In this document: piece by piece, positions 1 to 9,860 of the stretch | How positions within the stretch are numbered: the first letter of the stretch is position 1 | How the letters are laid out: the number at the start of each line of letters is the position of its first letter | Assembly: GCF_021372645.1 (NCBI RefSeq) | Contig: NZ_JAJFUC010000045.1 | Coordinates: 1-64,000, forward strand | Length of the DNA: 64,000 bases | Direction: 5' to 3' | Source: Clostridium sp. | GTDB taxonomy: Bacteria > Bacillota > Clostridia > Clostridiales > Clostridiaceae | Notes under the pieces: model-generated | Told to the model about the DNA's origin: nothing | Database searches by the model: none | What the model saw: only the letters and a program-made list of their open reading frames with translations | Translations under genes and position numbers: made by a program

Positions 1-137
1 TGGTAATGCCAGGAGACCATATTGACATGAAAGTTGAATTAATCACACCAGTAGCAATGGATGAAGGATTAAGATTCGCTATCAGAGAAGGTGGAAGAAC
101 TGTAGGTTCTGGAGTTGTTACTAGTATAGAAAAATAA
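1..137 (+). CDS. tuf: Elongation factor Tu, C-terminal end (partial)
   Basis: The window opens inside this gene. The last 44 codons include [14 protein letters not shown] and end in [10 protein letters not shown], the C-terminal beta-barrel (domain 3) of EF-Tu, the GTPase that delivers aminoacyl-tRNA to the ribosome. The position just ahead of the S10 cluster is the usual Firmicute arrangement (str operon, then S10). The stop is TAA at 135-137 and a terminator follows within 25 bases. The 5' part lies outside the window. Confidence 0.97.
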   Translation, partial: VMPGDHIDMKVELITPVAMDEGLRFAIREGGRTVGSGVVTSIEK

Positions 138-158
138 AAAATTCACATTTTAATAGAT

Positions 159-190
159 AAAAGCAAGAAATTAAATTTCTTGCTTTTGTT
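159..190 (+). terminator. Rho-independent terminator of tuf
   Basis: AAAAGCAAGAAA at 159-170 pairs with TTTCTTGCTTTT at 175-186, giving a 12-bp stem with a 4-base loop. The right arm ends in a T run. It closes the tuf transcript and separates it from the S10 operon promoter. Bases 191-366 are very AT-rich and show nothing else. Confidence 0.85.
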
Positions 191-366
191 TTGCAATAAA
201 CAATATTAAGTTACATTGTATTGATGAAATATCAATAGACCATATAAAAAATAATTTTTAAAATAAAAAATATATTGAAATTTAATTAAAATGCAATTAA
301 AATAATAAAAGAATAATATGTAGATAAATAAAAAATAAAAAAAGTTAAAAAAATGTAAAAAAAAGC

Positions 367-395
367 TTGAAAAGATAATACAACAATAGTATACT
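367..395 (+). promoter_or_regulatory. SigA-type promoter of the S10 operon
   Basis: TTGAAA at 367-372 and TATACT at 390-395 are separated by exactly 17 bases. Transcription would begin near 402, leaving an untranslated leader of about 190 bases before rpsJ. Confidence 0.8.
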
Positions 396-399
396 TAAG

Positions 400-585
400 A
401 GGTTGCATAGCATACGGCGATGAATCAAGAGGTTGCCGGACTTCCGGGTAATTCTTGATGAGTAAGTTTGGATCTAGAATCCGACGACAGGGATTAAGTG
501 AAATGTTGCGGTAGTATGAAACACCTGGAACAGTTTACAGAATGACCGCTGTTGTGCGTTAGAAGTAAAACGTACATAAAAAGGA
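400..585 (+). promoter_or_regulatory. Structured 5' leader of the S10 ribosomal operon
   Basis: This stretch is clearly richer in G and C than the flanks and folds locally. ATCAAGA (424-430) pairs with TCTTGAT (453-459), enclosing CCGG/CCGG (436-439 with 444-447). TTGGAT (468-473) pairs with ATCCGA (479-484). GCGGT (508-512) pairs with ACCGC (545-549) and encloses AAAC/GTTT (519-522 with 533-536). No poly-T terminator is visible, so any autoregulation by a ribosomal protein would be translational or act through another signal. The E. coli S10 leader is controlled by L4, but no such link can be read from this sequence. Confidence 0.65.
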
Positions 586-595
586 GGGAAATGAA

Positions 596-904
596 ATGTC
601 AAAGCAAAAAATAAGAATTAGATTAAAGGCTTTTGATCACACAATATTAGATCAATCAGCTGAAAAAATTGTTGAAACTGCAAAAACAACTGGAGCGAAG
701 GTTGTAGGTCCAGTACCACTACCTACAGAAAAAGACGTTGTTACAATATTAAGAGCAGTTCATAAGTACAAAGATTCAAGAGAACAATTTGAAATAAGAA
801 CTCATAAGAGGTTAATCGATATTGTTAATCCATCACCTAAAACTGTTGATGCATTAATGAGATTAAATCTTCCAGCTGGTGTTGATATAGAAATCAAACT
901 ATAA
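596..904 (+). CDS. rpsJ: 30S ribosomal protein S10
   Basis: This 102-residue protein begins [20 protein letters not shown] and contains the S10 signature region [11 protein letters not shown]10 sits in the 30S head and, as NusE, also joins the NusB antitermination complex. The length is normal for the family. A strong SD (AAGGAGGG) lies about eight bases before the ATG. It is the first gene of the S10 operon, behind the structured leader at 400-585. Confidence 0.98.
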   Translation: MSKQKIRIRLKAFDHTILDQSAEKIVETAKTTGAKVVGPVPLPTEKDVVTILRAVHKYKDSREQFEIRTHKRLIDIVNPSPKTVDALMRLNLPAGVDIEIKL

Positions 905-979
905 TACTGGAAATAAAATAAAAAAACGGCTAGTTATGATTGTTAACAATCCACTAATTAGTTTGGGAGGTGTAAATAC

Positions 980-1609
980 ATGAAAAAAGCTATAATAGGA
1001 AAGAAAATAGGGATGACACAAATTTTCAATGAAAATGGTAAAGTGGTTCCTGTAACTGTAGTAGAAGCTGGCCCATGTGTTGTTGTTCAAAAGAAAACAT
1101 CAGATAATGATGGTTATGAAGCAATACAAGTTGGTTTTGATGAAATAAGAGAAAAATTAGTTAATAAGCCAAGAAAAGGGCACTTTGCTAAAGCTGGAAC
1201 TACTTTAAGAAGAACTCTTAAAGAATTTAGACTTGATGATATAAGCCAATACGAAATTGGTCAAGAAATAAAAGCTGATGTATTTGAAGCAGGAGAAAAG
1301 GTTGATGTATCTGCTGTTTCTAAAGGAAAGGGTTTCCAAGGCGTTATTAAGAGATGGAACCAACATACAGGAGACATGACTCATGGATCTAAGTTTAAAA
1401 GAGCACCAGGTTCAATGGGAGCTTCATCAGATCCATCTAAAACATTCAAAAACAAGAGAATGCCAGGACATATGGGATCTGTTAATACAACAGTACTTAA
1501 TTTAGAAGTTGTTAAAGTAATAGCTGAAAAGAATTTAATACTAATTAAGGGTGGAATCCCAGGGCCTAATAAAGGTACAGTAGTAATTAAAGATACAAAC
1601 AGAGCTTAA
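980..1609 (+). CDS. rplC: 50S ribosomal protein L3
   Basis: The 209-residue product starts [20 protein letters not shown] and carries the L3 core with the extended loop [23 protein letters not shown] (about residues 115-138), which reaches toward the peptidyl transferase centre. L3 is an early assembly protein near the 3' end of 23S rRNA. A GGGAGGTG SD precedes the ATG. It is the second gene of the operon, 75 bases after rpsJ. Confidence 0.98.
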   Translation: MKKAIIGKKIGMTQIFNENGKVVPVTVVEAGPCVVVQKKTSDNDGYEAIQVGFDEIREKLVNKPRKGHFAKAGTTLRRTLKEFRLDDISQYEIGQEIKADVFEAGEKVDVSAVSKGKGFQGVIKRWNQHTGDMTHGSKFKRAPGSMGASSDPSKTFKNKRMPGHMGSVNTTVLNLEVVKVIAEKNLILIKGGIPGPNKGTVVIKDTNRA

Positions 1610-1635
1610 TTTCTTTAAAGAAAGGAGGAAATAGA

Positions 1636-2256
1636 ATGCCTACAGTAGGAGTATTTAATAAAGAAGGAAATAAAGTTGCAGATATGGATCTAAATGAAAA
1701 TGTATTTGCAGCAGAAGTTAATGAATATGCATTACATCAAGTAGTAGTAGCATTATTAGCTAACAAAAGACAAGGAACTCAATCAACTAAGACTAGATCT
1801 GAAGTTAGAGGAGGCGGAATTAAGCCTTGGAGACAAAAAGGTACTGGAAGAGCAAGACAAGGTTCTATCAGAGCACCACAATGGATTAAGGGTGGTATAG
1901 TATTCGCACCAAAGCCAAGAGATTATAGAGTTTCAGTTCCAAAGAGCATGAGAAAGGTTGCTATGAAATCTGCTTTAACTAGCAAAGTTCAAGAAAATCA
2001 AATGATCGTTCTTGAATCATTAAATTTTGAAGCACCAAAAACTAAAAACATAGTAGAAATGTTAAAAGCTTTAGAAGCTAATAAAGCATTAATCATAACT
2101 GCAGAATCAAATGAAGTTGTTTATAAATCAGCAAGAAATATTCAAGGAATAAGTATTATTCCAGCAAACAACATTAACGTATATGATTTATTAAAGTATG
2201 AAAAATTAATCATAACTAAAGATGCTGTATCAAAAATTGAGGAGGTGTACGCATAA
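1636..2256 (+). CDS. rplD: 50S ribosomal protein L4
   Basis: The 206-residue L4 starts [14 protein letters not shown] and has the conserved RNA-binding loop [19 protein letters not shown] (about residues 60-78) that lines the peptide exit tunnel. In E. coli L4 represses its own operon; whether it does so here is unknown. Its stop codon overlaps the rplW start (TAATG at 2254-2258), so the two are probably translationally coupled. Confidence 0.98.
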   Translation: MPTVGVFNKEGNKVADMDLNENVFAAEVNEYALHQVVVALLANKRQGTQSTKTRSEVRGGGIKPWRQKGTGRARQGSIRAPQWIKGGIVFAPKPRDYRVSVPKSMRKVAMKSALTSKVQENQMIVLESLNFEAPKTKNIVEMLKALEANKALIITAESNEVVYKSARNIQGISIIPANNINVYDLLKYEKLIITKDAVSKIEEVYA

Positions 2257-2552
2257 TGAAATTAACAAGCCATGATATAATAAGAAAGCCAATTATAACT
2301 GAAAAAAGTATGGCATCTATGGCCGAAAAAAAGTACACTTTTATAGTTCATGCTGATGCTAATAAATCTCAAATAAAGAGAGCAGTGGAAGAAGTTTTCA
2401 ATGTTAAAGTTGAAACTGTTAATACTATAAACGGTTTAGGAAAAACTAAAAGAGTGGGCGTACATGTAGGTAAGAGAGCAGACTACAAAAAAGCTATTGT
2501 TACATTAACAGAAGAAAGCAATGGAATTGAATTCTTTGAAGGAATGCAATAG
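2256..2552 (+). CDS. rplW: 50S ribosomal protein L23
   Basis: This 98-residue protein begins [19 protein letters not shown], the typical bacterial L23 start, and includes the [21 protein letters not shown] motif split across the fold. L23 sits at the tunnel exit and docks trigger factor and SRP. The ATG overlaps the rplD stop. The SD GGAGGTG lies inside the 3' end of rplD. Confidence 0.98.
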   Translation: MKLTSHDIIRKPIITEKSMASMAEKKYTFIVHADANKSQIKRAVEEVFNVKVETVNTINGLGKTKRVGVHVGKRADYKKAIVTLTEESNGIEFFEGMQ

Positions 2553-2613
2553 TATATTAAAGCGATTATTGGTGATGAGCACCAGAGAAGCTTGAAGAAG
2601 GAGGAAATTTTAA

Positions 2614-3447
2614 ATGGCAGTTAAAAAGTATAACCCGATTACACCATCAAGAAGACAAATGACTATGCCAACTTTTGAAGAAATAACTTCACAAGAACCA
2701 GAAAAGTCACTTCTTGTTGCGTTAAAAGTTAAAGCGGGTAGAAATAATCAAGGTAAGATCACTGTTAGACATCGTGGTGGCACTGTTAAGAGAAAATATA
2801 GAATAATAGATTTTAAAAGAAATAAAGATGCAGTTACAGCAAAGGTCGCAACTATAGAATATGATCCAAACAGAACAGCGTATATTGCACTTGTTGTATA
2901 TACAGATGGAGAAAAAAGATATATTCTTGCACCAGCAGGATTAAAGGTTGGAGATAGTATAGAATCAGGTGTTAATGCTGATATTAAACCAGGTAATGCT
3001 CTTCCATTAAAGAACATACCAGTTGGTACAGTTATTCATAACATCGAATTACAAAAAGGAAAAGGTGGCCAATTAGTTAGAGCTGCTGGTAATTCAGCAC
3101 AATTAATGGCTAAAGAAGGAGATTATGCAACTCTTAGATTACCATCAGGTGAAATGAGATATGTAAGAATCGAATGTAGAGCTACAATTGGAACACTTTC
3201 TAATGCAACTAATGATATTGTTAATATTGGTAAAGCGGGAAGAAAGAGACATATGGGATGGAGACCAACAGTTAGAGGTTCTGTAATGAATCCTAATGAT
3301 CACCCTCATGGTGGTGGTGAAGGTAAATCTCCAGTTGGTAGACCGAGTCCAGTTACTCCATGGGGTAAACCAGCACTTGGGTACAAAACTAGAAAGAACA
3401 AGAAATATTCAGATAAATTTATCATCAAAGATAGAAGATCTAAGTAG
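2614..3447 (+). CDS. rplB: 50S ribosomal protein L2
   Basis: This 277-residue protein begins [17 protein letters not shown]. The C-terminal stretch with [18 protein letters not shown] (about 223-240) contains the conserved histidine-rich loop that L2 places near the peptidyl transferase centre. L2 is a primary 23S rRNA binder needed for subunit association. An AAGGAGG SD precedes the ATG, and a 61-base spacer separates it from rplW. Confidence 0.98.
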   Translation: MAVKKYNPITPSRRQMTMPTFEEITSQEPEKSLLVALKVKAGRNNQGKITVRHRGGTVKRKYRIIDFKRNKDAVTAKVATIEYDPNRTAYIALVVYTDGEKRYILAPAGLKVGDSIESGVNADIKPGNALPLKNIPVGTVIHNIELQKGKGGQLVRAAGNSAQLMAKEGDYATLRLPSGEMRYVRIECRATIGTLSNATNDIVNIGKAGRKRHMGWRPTVRGSVMNPNDHPHGGGEGKSPVGRPSPVTPWGKPALGYKTRKNKKYSDKFIIKDRRSK

Positions 3448-3512
3448 TTTGAGGAGAATGGTAATTTCTCTTCGCAACTTAGAACTTTGCATTTATGAAG
3501 GGAGGCATATTA

Positions 3513-3788
3513 GTGAGTAGATCAACAAAGAAAGCACCTTTTGTTCATGAGGGACTTTTTAAGAAGATACAAGAAATGAATGGTAATGAAGAAAAAAAGG
3601 TTGTTAAAACTTGGTCAAGAAGTTCAACAATTTTTCCACAATTTATAGGGCATACAATTGCTGTGCATGATGGAAGAAAGCATGTACCAGTATATATATC
3701 AGAAGACATGGTTGGTCATAAGTTAGGTGAATTCGTATTGACTAGAACTTTTAAAGGCCATATTGCAGATAAAACATCAAAAAGATAG
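3513..3788 (+). CDS. rpsS: 30S ribosomal protein S19
   Basis: The 91-residue product reads [18 protein letters not shown] after a GTG start at 3513. An upstream ATG at 3495 is in frame, but it lies before the SD GGGAGG (3500-3505), while the GTG is seven bases after it, so the GTG is preferred. S19 binds 16S rRNA in the 30S head near the A site. The C-terminus [13 protein letters not shown] is typical of the family. Confidence 0.95.
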   Translation: MSRSTKKAPFVHEGLFKKIQEMNGNEEKKVVKTWSRSSTIFPQFIGHTIAVHDGRKHVPVYISEDMVGHKLGEFVLTRTFKGHIADKTSKR

Positions 3789-3808
3789 CCTGGAAAGGAG
3801 GATCATAA

Positions 3809-4144
3809 ATGGAAGCTAGAGCTATAGCAAAATATGTTAGAATGTCTCCAACAAAAGTAGGAGTAATTCTTGGTTTAATAAGAGGAAAACAAGTTAAGGA
3901 AGCTTTTGCTATTTTACAATATACTCCAAGAGAAGCAGCCGTAGTAATTAATAAAGTTTTAAAATCAGCTGTTGCCAATGCAGAAAATAATTTGGAATTA
4001 AATGCTGATAACTTATATGTTTCAGAATGCTTTGTTGGTCAAGGATCAACATTAAAGAGATTCCAACCTCATGCTCAAGGTAGAGCATTCAAAATTTTAA
4101 AGAAAACAAGCAATATAACAGTAGTTGTTAAAGAAAGAGCTTAG
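3809..4144 (+). CDS. rplV: 50S ribosomal protein L22
   Basis: The 111-residue L22 starts [18 protein letters not shown] and holds the tunnel hairpin region [17 protein letters not shown] (about 77-93), the site where macrolide-resistance changes occur in other species. It binds all 23S domains during assembly. SD AAGGAGG precedes it. Confidence 0.98.
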   Translation: MEARAIAKYVRMSPTKVGVILGLIRGKQVKEAFAILQYTPREAAVVINKVLKSAVANAENNLELNADNLYVSECFVGQGSTLKRFQPHAQGRAFKILKKTSNITVVVKERA

Positions 4145-4167
4145 TTTATAAAAGGAGGGAAAAGCAA

Positions 4168-4833
4168 GTGGGTCAAAAAGTAAATCCTCATGGCCTTAGA
4201 GTAGGTGTCATTAAGGAATGGAATGCAAAGTGGTATGCTAATAAAAAGAATTTTGCAGATAATCTTATAGAAGATAATCAAATTAGAAAATTTGTTAAAA
4301 AAGAACTTTTTTCAGCAGGTATTTCTAAGATAGAAATTGAGAGAGCAGCTAAAAGAGTTAAATTAAACATATATACAGCGAAGCCAGGTGTGGTTATAGG
4401 TAAAGGTGGATCTGGAATTGAGAGCTTGAAAAATAAATTACTTCAATTCGTGAACGGTAAAAATGTTCTAATTAACATAGTTGAAGTTAAAAGTGCAGAA
4501 GCTGATGCTCAATTAATGGCAGAAAACATTGCTGCACAATTAGAAAAGAGAATTTCATTCAGAAGAGCTATGAAGCAAACAATGCAAAGAGCTATGAAGC
4601 ATGGAATAAAGGGTGTAAAAACTTCATGTTCAGGTAGATTAGGTGGAGCTGAAATAGCAAGAACTGAACACTATCATGAAGGGACAATTCCACTACAAAC
4701 ATTAAGAGCTGATATTGATTATGGATTTGCTGAAGCAGATACAACATATGGAAAAATCGGAGTTAAGGTTTGGGTTTATAATGGAGAAGTTCTTCCAACT
4801 AAGAAAGTAGAAAAGGAAGAGGCTAACGCATAG
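4168..4833 (+). CDS. rpsC: 30S ribosomal protein S3
   Basis: The 221-residue S3 has a GTG start, ten bases after AGGAGGG, giving [17 protein letters not shown]. It contains the KH domain motif [11 protein letters not shown] (about residues 75-86) and a C-terminal S3 domain with [14 protein letters not shown]3 lies at the mRNA entry of the 30S subunit and takes part in mRNA unwinding. Length and sequence are ordinary for Firmicutes. Confidence 0.98.
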   Translation: MGQKVNPHGLRVGVIKEWNAKWYANKKNFADNLIEDNQIRKFVKKELFSAGISKIEIERAAKRVKLNIYTAKPGVVIGKGGSGIESLKNKLLQFVNGKNVLINIVEVKSAEADAQLMAENIAAQLEKRISFRRAMKQTMQRAMKHGIKGVKTSCSGRLGGAEIARTEHYHEGTIPLQTLRADIDYGFAEADTTYGKIGVKVWVYNGEVLPTKKVEKEEANA

Positions 4834-4850
4834 GAAAGGAGGAATAGATC

Positions 4851-5285
4851 ATGTTAATGCCTAAAAGGGTAAAACATCGTAAGGTGCAACGTGGTAGAAT
4901 GAAAGGTAAAGCAACAAGAGGTAATTTCTTAGCTTATGGAGATTATGGAATCCAATCACTAAATTGTGGATGGATTACAAGCAACCAAATCGAAGCTGCC
5001 AGAGTTGCTATCAATAGATACATTAAAAGAGGTGGAAAACTTTGGATTAAGATTTTCCCAGATAAGCCAGTTACAGAAAAACCAGCTGAAACAAGAATGG
5101 GTTCAGGTAAAGGATCACCAGAATATTGGGTTGCAGTAGTTAAGCCAGGTAGAGTACTATTTGAATTATCAGGAGTACCAGAAGACACTGCAAGAGAAGC
5201 AATGAGACTTGCTTCACATAAACTTCCTGTAAAAACAAAATTTGTTTCAAAAAGAGATTTTGAGGAAATGGGTGGTGAAGAATAA
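4851..5285 (+). CDS. rplP: 50S ribosomal protein L16
   Basis: The 144-residue product starts [20 protein letters not shown] and matches L16, which organizes the A-site region of 23S rRNA and contacts tRNA. The family motif [19 protein letters not shown] is present around residues 80-98. The stop overlaps the rpmC start (TAATG at 5283-5287), so the pair is translationally coupled. Confidence 0.98.
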   Translation: MLMPKRVKHRKVQRGRMKGKATRGNFLAYGDYGIQSLNCGWITSNQIEAARVAINRYIKRGGKLWIKIFPDKPVTEKPAETRMGSGKGSPEYWVAVVKPGRVLFELSGVPEDTAREAMRLASHKLPVKTKFVSKRDFEEMGGEE

Positions 5286-5497
5286 TGAAGGCTAGAGAAT
5301 TAAAAGAATTGAAATCGAATAGTCCTCAAGATTTAATAGTTAAATTAGGTGATCTTAAAGCTGAATTATTTAACTTAAGATTTCAATTAGCTACAGGACA
5401 ATTAGAAAATCCAATGAGAATAAAAGAAGTGAAGAAGTCTATAGCCCAAATAAAAACCATCTTAAGAGAAGACGAATTGAAAGCATTGGAACAATAA
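5285..5497 (+). CDS. rpmC: 50S ribosomal protein L29
   Basis: The 70-residue protein [20 protein letters not shown] is a two-helix L29, which sits near the tunnel exit next to L23. The signature [20 protein letters not shown] is present at about residues 29-48. Its start overlaps the rplP stop. Confidence 0.97.
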   Translation: MKARELKELKSNSPQDLIVKLGDLKAELFNLRFQLATGQLENPMRIKEVKKSIAQIKTILREDELKALEQ

Positions 5498-5520
5498 AAG
5501 TTGGAAGGAGGTAAGCCCTA

Positions 5521-5775
5521 ATGGAAAGATCATTAAGAAAGAAAAGAATTGGTAGGGTTGTTTCTGATAAAATGGAAAAGACTATTGTAGTTGCAGTTGA
5601 AACTAAGGTTAGACATCCACTATATGGGAAAACAGTTAATAAGACTACAAAGTTTAAAGTACATGACGAAAATAATGAAGCTAAAATTAATGATAGAGTA
5701 TCAATAATGGAAACTAGACCTTTATCTAAAGATAAGAGATGGAGACTTGTTGAAATAGTTGAAAAAGCTAAATAA
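5521..5775 (+). CDS. rpsQ: 30S ribosomal protein S17
   Basis: The 84-residue product begins [20 protein letters not shown], an OB-fold S17 that binds 16S rRNA early in 30S assembly. The conserved stretch [17 protein letters not shown] follows. AAGGAGG lies just upstream of the ATG. Confidence 0.98.
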   Translation: MERSLRKKRIGRVVSDKMEKTIVVAVETKVRHPLYGKTVNKTTKFKVHDENNEAKINDRVSIMETRPLSKDKRWRLVEIVEKAK

Positions 5776-5803
5776 GCTTTAAAACTGAAAGGAGGGTAAT
5801 TTA

Positions 5804-6172
5804 ATGATACAACAACAAACCAAATTAAAGGTTGCAGATAATTCAGGTGCAAAAGAAATTATGTGTATAAGAGTCTTAGGCGGATCTAAAAGAAAGTTTG
5901 GTAATATCGGTGATGTTATAGTAGCAAGCGTTAAAAGTGCAACACCAGGTGGAGTTGTTAAAAAAGGTGAAGTTGTAAAGGCAGTTGTAGTTAGATCAGT
6001 AAAAGGTGTAAGAAGAGCCGATGGTTCATATATTAAATTTGATGAAAACGCAGCGGTTATAATCAAAGATGATAAACAACCAAAAGGAACTCGTATCTTT
6101 GGACCTGTTGCTAGGGAGCTAAGAGATAAAGAATTCAACAAAATTTTATCATTAGCACCAGAAGTTCTATAA
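5804..6172 (+). CDS. rplN: 50S ribosomal protein L14
   Basis: The 122-residue protein [20 protein letters not shown] is L14, a beta-barrel protein of the 50S interface that forms bridges with the 30S subunit and is the docking site of the silencing factor RsfS. The family length of 122 is exact. AAAGGAGGG precedes the ATG. Confidence 0.98.
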   Translation: MIQQQTKLKVADNSGAKEIMCIRVLGGSKRKFGNIGDVIVASVKSATPGGVVKKGEVVKAVVVRSVKGVRRADGSYIKFDENAAVIIKDDKQPKGTRIFGPVARELRDKEFNKILSLAPEVL

Positions 6173-6187
6173 GAGGAGGTGGCTAAC

Positions 6188-6502
6188 TTGAAGATACATG
6201 TAAAAAAGAATGATACAGTTATTGTTATATCAGGAAAAGATAAAGGCAAGACTGGTGAAGTATTAAAAGCATATCCAAAGACAGGAAAAATTCTTGTTCA
6301 AGGAATTCAAATAGTAAAGAAACATCAAAAAGCTAATAAGGGTCAAGTTGAAAGCGCTATAATTGAAAAAGAAGCAGCAATCAACAGCTCAAAAGTTATG
6401 TTATATTGTAACAAATGTAAGAATGCAACTAGAATTAGTAACAAAATCTTAGATGATGGTACTAAGGTTAGAGTATGTAAAAAATGCGGAGAAACATTCT
6501 AA
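6188..6502 (+). CDS. rplX: 50S ribosomal protein L24
   Basis: The 104-residue product reads MKIHVKKNDTVIVISGKDKG from a TTG start at 6188. A GTG at 6179 is in frame but lies within the SD (GAGGAGGT, 6173-6180), so the TTG, eight bases after it, is preferred. The N-terminal KOW motif binds 23S rRNA and starts 50S assembly. Four cysteines (C74, C77, C97, C100 in two CxxC pairs) suggest a zinc ribbon at the C-terminus. Confidence 0.93.
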   Translation: MKIHVKKNDTVIVISGKDKGKTGEVLKAYPKTGKILVQGIQIVKKHQKANKGQVESAIIEKEAAINSSKVMLYCNKCKNATRISNKILDDGTKVRVCKKCGETF

Positions 6503-6524
6503 ACTTTGAAAGGAGGTAACTAAT

Positions 6525-7067
6525 ATGACAAGACTTCAAGAAAAATACCAAAAAGAAGTAGTTCCAGCTATGATTGAAAAGTTCGGATACAAAAACATAA
6601 TGGAAGTTCCAAAACTTGAAAAGATCGTAATCAACATGGGTGTTGGAGAAGCTAAAGAAAATCAAAAGGTTTTAGAATCAGCAGTTAATGATTTAACTTT
6701 GATAGCAGGTCAAAAGCCTGTATTAACAAGAGCAAAGAAATCTGTAGCTAACTTTAAAATTAGAGAAAACATGGCATTAGGGTGTAAAGTTACTCTAAGA
6801 AAATCTCAAATGTTCGAATTTGCTGATAAATTAATGAGCATTGCTTTACCAAGAGTTAGAGATTTCAGAGGAGTTTCAAGCAAAGCATTTGATGGTAGAG
6901 GAAATTATTCATTAGGAATTAAAGAACAATTAATATTCCCAGAAATAGAATATGATAAAATAGATAAAGTAAGAGGAATGGATATAATCTTCGTTACATC
7001 AGCGAATACTGATGAAGAAGCTAGGGAATTATTAAGATTCCTTGGAATGCCATTCGCTCAAAAATAA
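6525..7067 (+). CDS. rplE: 50S ribosomal protein L5
   Basis: The 180-residue L5 begins [20 protein letters not shown] and includes the family motif [20 protein letters not shown] (about 108-127). L5 binds 5S rRNA together with L18 in the central protuberance and contacts P-site tRNA. Length is typical. The rpsN SD overlaps its stop codon. Confidence 0.98.
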   Translation: MTRLQEKYQKEVVPAMIEKFGYKNIMEVPKLEKIVINMGVGEAKENQKVLESAVNDLTLIAGQKPVLTRAKKSVANFKIRENMALGCKVTLRKSQMFEFADKLMSIALPRVRDFRGVSSKAFDGRGNYSLGIKEQLIFPEIEYDKIDKVRGMDIIFVTSANTDEEARELLRFLGMPFAQK

Positions 7068-7080
7068 GGAGGGAAACACA

Positions 7081-7266
7081 TTGGCACGTAAAGCTATTAT
7101 CGAAAAGTGGAGCAAAACTCCTAAATTTAAAACACAAGCTTATACAAGATGTAGAATATGCGGAAGACCACATTCTGTATTAAAGAAATATGGAGTATGC
7201 CGTATTTGTTTTAGAGAACTTGCTTATAAGGGCGAAATTCCAGGTTGTAGAAAAGCAAGTTGGTAA
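7081..7266 (+). CDS. rpsZ: 30S ribosomal protein S14, zinc-binding type Z
   Basis: The 61-residue product starts at TTG 7081, seven bases after AAGGAGGG (7066-7073), giving [17 protein letters not shown] longer frame from an ATG inside rplE has no SD and is rejected. Cysteines C24, C27, C40 and C43 form the CxxC-CxxC zinc ribbon of short S14, the zinc-dependent paralogue. It binds the 16S rRNA in the 30S head. The name rpsN is also used. Confidence 0.95.
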   Translation: MARKAIIEKWSKTPKFKTQAYTRCRICGRPHSVLKKYGVCRICFRELAYKGEIPGCRKASW

Positions 7267-7298
7267 TATACACAATGTAACGAAAGGAGGCACATTAA

Positions 7299-7697
7299 AT
7301 GGTTATGACAGATCCTATAGCAGATTTATTAACTCGTGTAAGAAATGCTAATGCTGTAAGACATGAAGTGGTAGAGGTACCTTCTTCAACTATAAAGAAG
7401 GAAATTGCAAATATATTATTACAAGAGGGTTATATAAAAGAAATAAATGAATATAACGACGGAGTTGTTCCAATGTTAAGATTATCTCTTAAATATGGAG
7501 TTAACAAAGAAAGAGTTATAACTGGGATTAAGAGAATTTCTAAGCCAGGGTTAAGAGTTTATTGTAAGAAAGATGAAGTACCAAAGGTTCTTAATGGATT
7601 AGGAATTGCTGTTGTTTCAACTTCTAACGGAATAATGGTAGATAGAGAAGCTAGAAAGAACAGTTTAGGTGGAGAAGTAATCTGTTACGTTTGGTAA
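7299..7697 (+). CDS. rpsH: 30S ribosomal protein S8
   Basis: The 132-residue S8 reads [20 protein letters not shown] and ends in the conserved [12 protein letters not shown]. It binds the central domain of 16S rRNA. In E. coli S8 represses the spc operon; no matching site was identified here. AAAGGAGG precedes the ATG; an ATG two codons later is a possible alternative. Confidence 0.97.
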   Translation: MVMTDPIADLLTRVRNANAVRHEVVEVPSSTIKKEIANILLQEGYIKEINEYNDGVVPMLRLSLKYGVNKERVITGIKRISKPGLRVYCKKDEVPKVLNGLGIAVVSTSNGIMVDREARKNSLGGEVICYVW

Positions 7698-7769
7698 TAT
7701 TTTAGATAAATTAAATTAAAAAAAATTGTGATGGATATACAATTTTTAAATAATACAGGAGGTGCAATT

Positions 7770-8312
7770 ATGTCAAGAGTAGGTAGATTGCCAATAGCTA
7801 TTCCTGCTGAGGTGACTGTTACTGTAACACCAGACAACTTTGTTACAGTTAAAGGACCAAAGGGTGAATTAGTTAAAACTATGCATAAAGATATTAGCAT
7901 AGCTGTTGAAAACAATGAAGTAATTGTTACTAGACATAGTGAACAAAAAGAGCACAGAGCTCTTCATGGTTTAACAAGAGCATTAATTAATAATATGGTA
8001 ATTGGAGTAAAAGAAGGTTATCAAAAGACGTTAGATTTAGTTGGTGTTGGTTATAGAGCTCAATTACAAGGTAAGAAACTTGTAATGAACCTTGGATATT
8101 CACATCCAGTTGAAATTGAACCTATTGACGGAATCACATTTGAAACTCCAGCTGCAACTAAAATAATAGTTAGTGGAATAGACAAAGAAAAAGTTGGATT
8201 TGCAGCAGCAGATATAAGAAAATGGAGAGTACCAGAACCATATAAGGGTAAAGGTATTAAATATGATAATGAAGTGATTAGACGTAAAGAAGGTAAGACT
8301 GGTAAGAAATAA
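7770..8312 (+). CDS. rplF: 50S ribosomal protein L6
   Basis: The 180-residue L6 begins [18 protein letters not shown] at ATG 7770, after AGGAGGTG (7757-7764). An in-frame upstream ATG at 7728 lacks an SD and would add non-family residues. The C-terminal motif [19 protein letters not shown], which binds the sarcin-ricin region of 23S rRNA, is intact at about 156-174. Confidence 0.97.
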   Translation: MSRVGRLPIAIPAEVTVTVTPDNFVTVKGPKGELVKTMHKDISIAVENNEVIVTRHSEQKEHRALHGLTRALINNMVIGVKEGYQKTLDLVGVGYRAQLQGKKLVMNLGYSHPVEIEPIDGITFETPAATKIIVSGIDKEKVGFAAADIRKWRVPEPYKGKGIKYDNEVIRRKEGKTGKK

Positions 8313-8330
8313 TAGAAAGGAGTGAGTTTT

Positions 8331-8690
8331 ATGTTCAAAAAGGTAGACAAAAAAGCAAGCAGAGAAAAACGTCACCTTAGAGTTCGTAAAAAAGTTTTTG
8401 GAACTGCGGAAAGACCAAGACTTTCAGTTTTTAAGAGTGAAAAGAATATATATGCACAAGTTATAGATGATATAAACGGTGTTACATTAGTAGCTGCTTC
8501 AAGTTTAGATAAAGATTTTGCTGCTAAAGGCGGAACTAAAGAAGGTGCTAAACTTGTAGGAGAAGTAGTTGCAAAAAGGGCTTTAGAAAAAGGAATTGAT
8601 GCAGTGGTATTTGACAGAGGTGGATACATATATCACGGAAGAGTTCAAGAATTAGCACAAGCAGCTAGAGAAGCAGGCTTGAAATTCTAA
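8331..8690 (+). CDS. rplR: 50S ribosomal protein L18
   Basis: The 119-residue L18 starts [20 protein letters not shown] at ATG 8331. An in-frame GTG at 8322 falls inside the SD (AAAGGAGTG) and is not used. L18 carries 5S rRNA into the central protuberance with L5. The C-terminal [19 protein letters not shown] matches the family end. Confidence 0.97.
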   Translation: MFKKVDKKASREKRHLRVRKKVFGTAERPRLSVFKSEKNIYAQVIDDINGVTLVAASSLDKDFAAKGGTKEGAKLVGEVVAKRALEKGIDAVVFDRGGYIYHGRVQELAQAAREAGLKF

Positions 8691-8709
8691 TATACGAGGA
8701 GGGAAATAA

Positions 8710-9207
8710 ATGAGAATCGATCCTAGTACACTAGACCTTAAAGAAAAGGTTGTTTTTATAAACAGAGTTACTAAGGTTGTTAAGGGTGGTAGAAACTTCA
8801 GATTCAGCGCTCTAGTTGTTGTCGGAGACGAGAACGGACACGTTGGTGTTGGAATGGGTAAGTCAATCGAAATCCCAGAAGCAATTAAAAAAGGAATAGA
8901 AGATGCTAAGAAAAATTTAGTAAGTGTTGCAATGGTAGGAACAACAATTCCTCACAGAGTGAACGGTAAATTTGGAACTGCAAATGTTCTAATTATGCCA
9001 GCTAAAGAAGGTACAGGAGTTCTTGCAGGAGGACCAGCAAGAGCAGTACTTGAATTAGCAGGATTAAAGGATGTTAGAGCTAAATCATTAGGTTCAAACA
9101 ATCCTAATAACATGGTAAATGCTACAATAAACGGATTAGCTAATTTAAGAACAGCAGAAGATATCGCTAAATTAAGAGGCAAATCTGTAGAAGAAATATT
9201 AGGTTAG
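8710..9207 (+). CDS. rpsE: 30S ribosomal protein S5
   Basis: The 165-residue S5 begins [20 protein letters not shown] and has the N-terminal double-stranded RNA-binding fold with [16 protein letters not shown] (about 25-40), followed by the C-terminal domain with [15 protein letters not shown]5 helps decoding fidelity and mRNA helicase activity. SD GAGGAGGG precedes it. Confidence 0.98.
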   Translation: MRIDPSTLDLKEKVVFINRVTKVVKGGRNFRFSALVVVGDENGHVGVGMGKSIEIPEAIKKGIEDAKKNLVSVAMVGTTIPHRVNGKFGTANVLIMPAKEGTGVLAGGPARAVLELAGLKDVRAKSLGSNNPNNMVNATINGLANLRTAEDIAKLRGKSVEEILG

Positions 9208-9218
9208 GAGGTATTGCA

Positions 9219-9398
9219 ATGGCTAAATTAAGAGTTACATTAGTAAAGAGCTTAATCGGTAGAAAGAAAGACCATATCGCTACAGCAAATGCTCTTGGAC
9301 TTAAGAAAATAGGTAAAATAGTAGAACCTGAGGCAACACCTCAAGTACAAGGTATGATAAAAAAGATTGAATATCTATTAAAAGTAGAAGAAGTATAG
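9219..9398 (+). CDS. rpmD: 50S ribosomal protein L30
   Basis: Read directly from the sequence: ATG 9219 to TAG 9396-9398 encodes 59 residues, [20 protein letters not shown] to [12 protein letters not shown]. The motif [11 protein letters not shown] is diagnostic of bacterial L30, a 23S rRNA-binding protein. SD TAGGAGGT lies eight bases upstream. It fills the expected place between rpsE and rplO. Confidence 0.96.
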   Translation: MAKLRVTLVKSLIGRKKDHIATANALGLKKIGKIVEPEATPQVQGMIKKIEYLLKVEEV

Positions 9399-9418
9399 AA
9401 TAAGGAGGTGCACTGAAT

Positions 9419-9859
9419 ATGAAACTTCACGAATTAAAACCAGCAGAAGGTAGCAAAAAAGCACCTAAAAGAATTGGTAGAGGTACTGGTTCTGGCTTAG
9501 GAAGAAATGCTGGTAAAGGTGAAAAAGGTCAAAATGCAAGATCAGGTGGTGGCGTAAGACCAGGTTTTGAAGGCGGTCAAATGCCTTTATATAGAAGACT
9601 TCCTAAGAGAGGTTTTACAAACATTTTTTCAAAGAAAATTGTTAGCATAAATCTTGATAGATTAAATATCTTTGAAAATGGTACAGAAATTACTCCAGAA
9701 GTATTACTTGAAAAAAGAGTTATAAGTAAAGTATTAGATGGAGTAAAGATTCTTGGAAATGGAACATTAGAAAAAAGTTTAACAGTTAAAGGATGTAAGT
9801 TCTCTAAGTCTGCTATAGAAAAAATTGAAGCAGCTGGAGGAAAAGTTGAGGTGATGTAA
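9419..9859 (+). CDS. rplO: 50S ribosomal protein L15
   Basis: The 146-residue L15 begins [20 protein letters not shown] and has the long glycine- and arginine-rich N-terminal extension ([19 protein letters not shown], about 20-38) that threads into 23S rRNA. The globular C-terminal part ends in [10 protein letters not shown]. The stop is one base before the secY GTG. Confidence 0.98.
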   Translation: MKLHELKPAEGSKKAPKRIGRGTGSGLGRNAGKGEKGQNARSGGGVRPGFEGGQMPLYRRLPKRGFTNIFSKKIVSINLDRLNIFENGTEITPEVLLEKRVISKVLDGVKILGNGTLEKSLTVKGCKFSKSAIEKIEAAGGKVEVM

Positions 9860-9860
9860 A

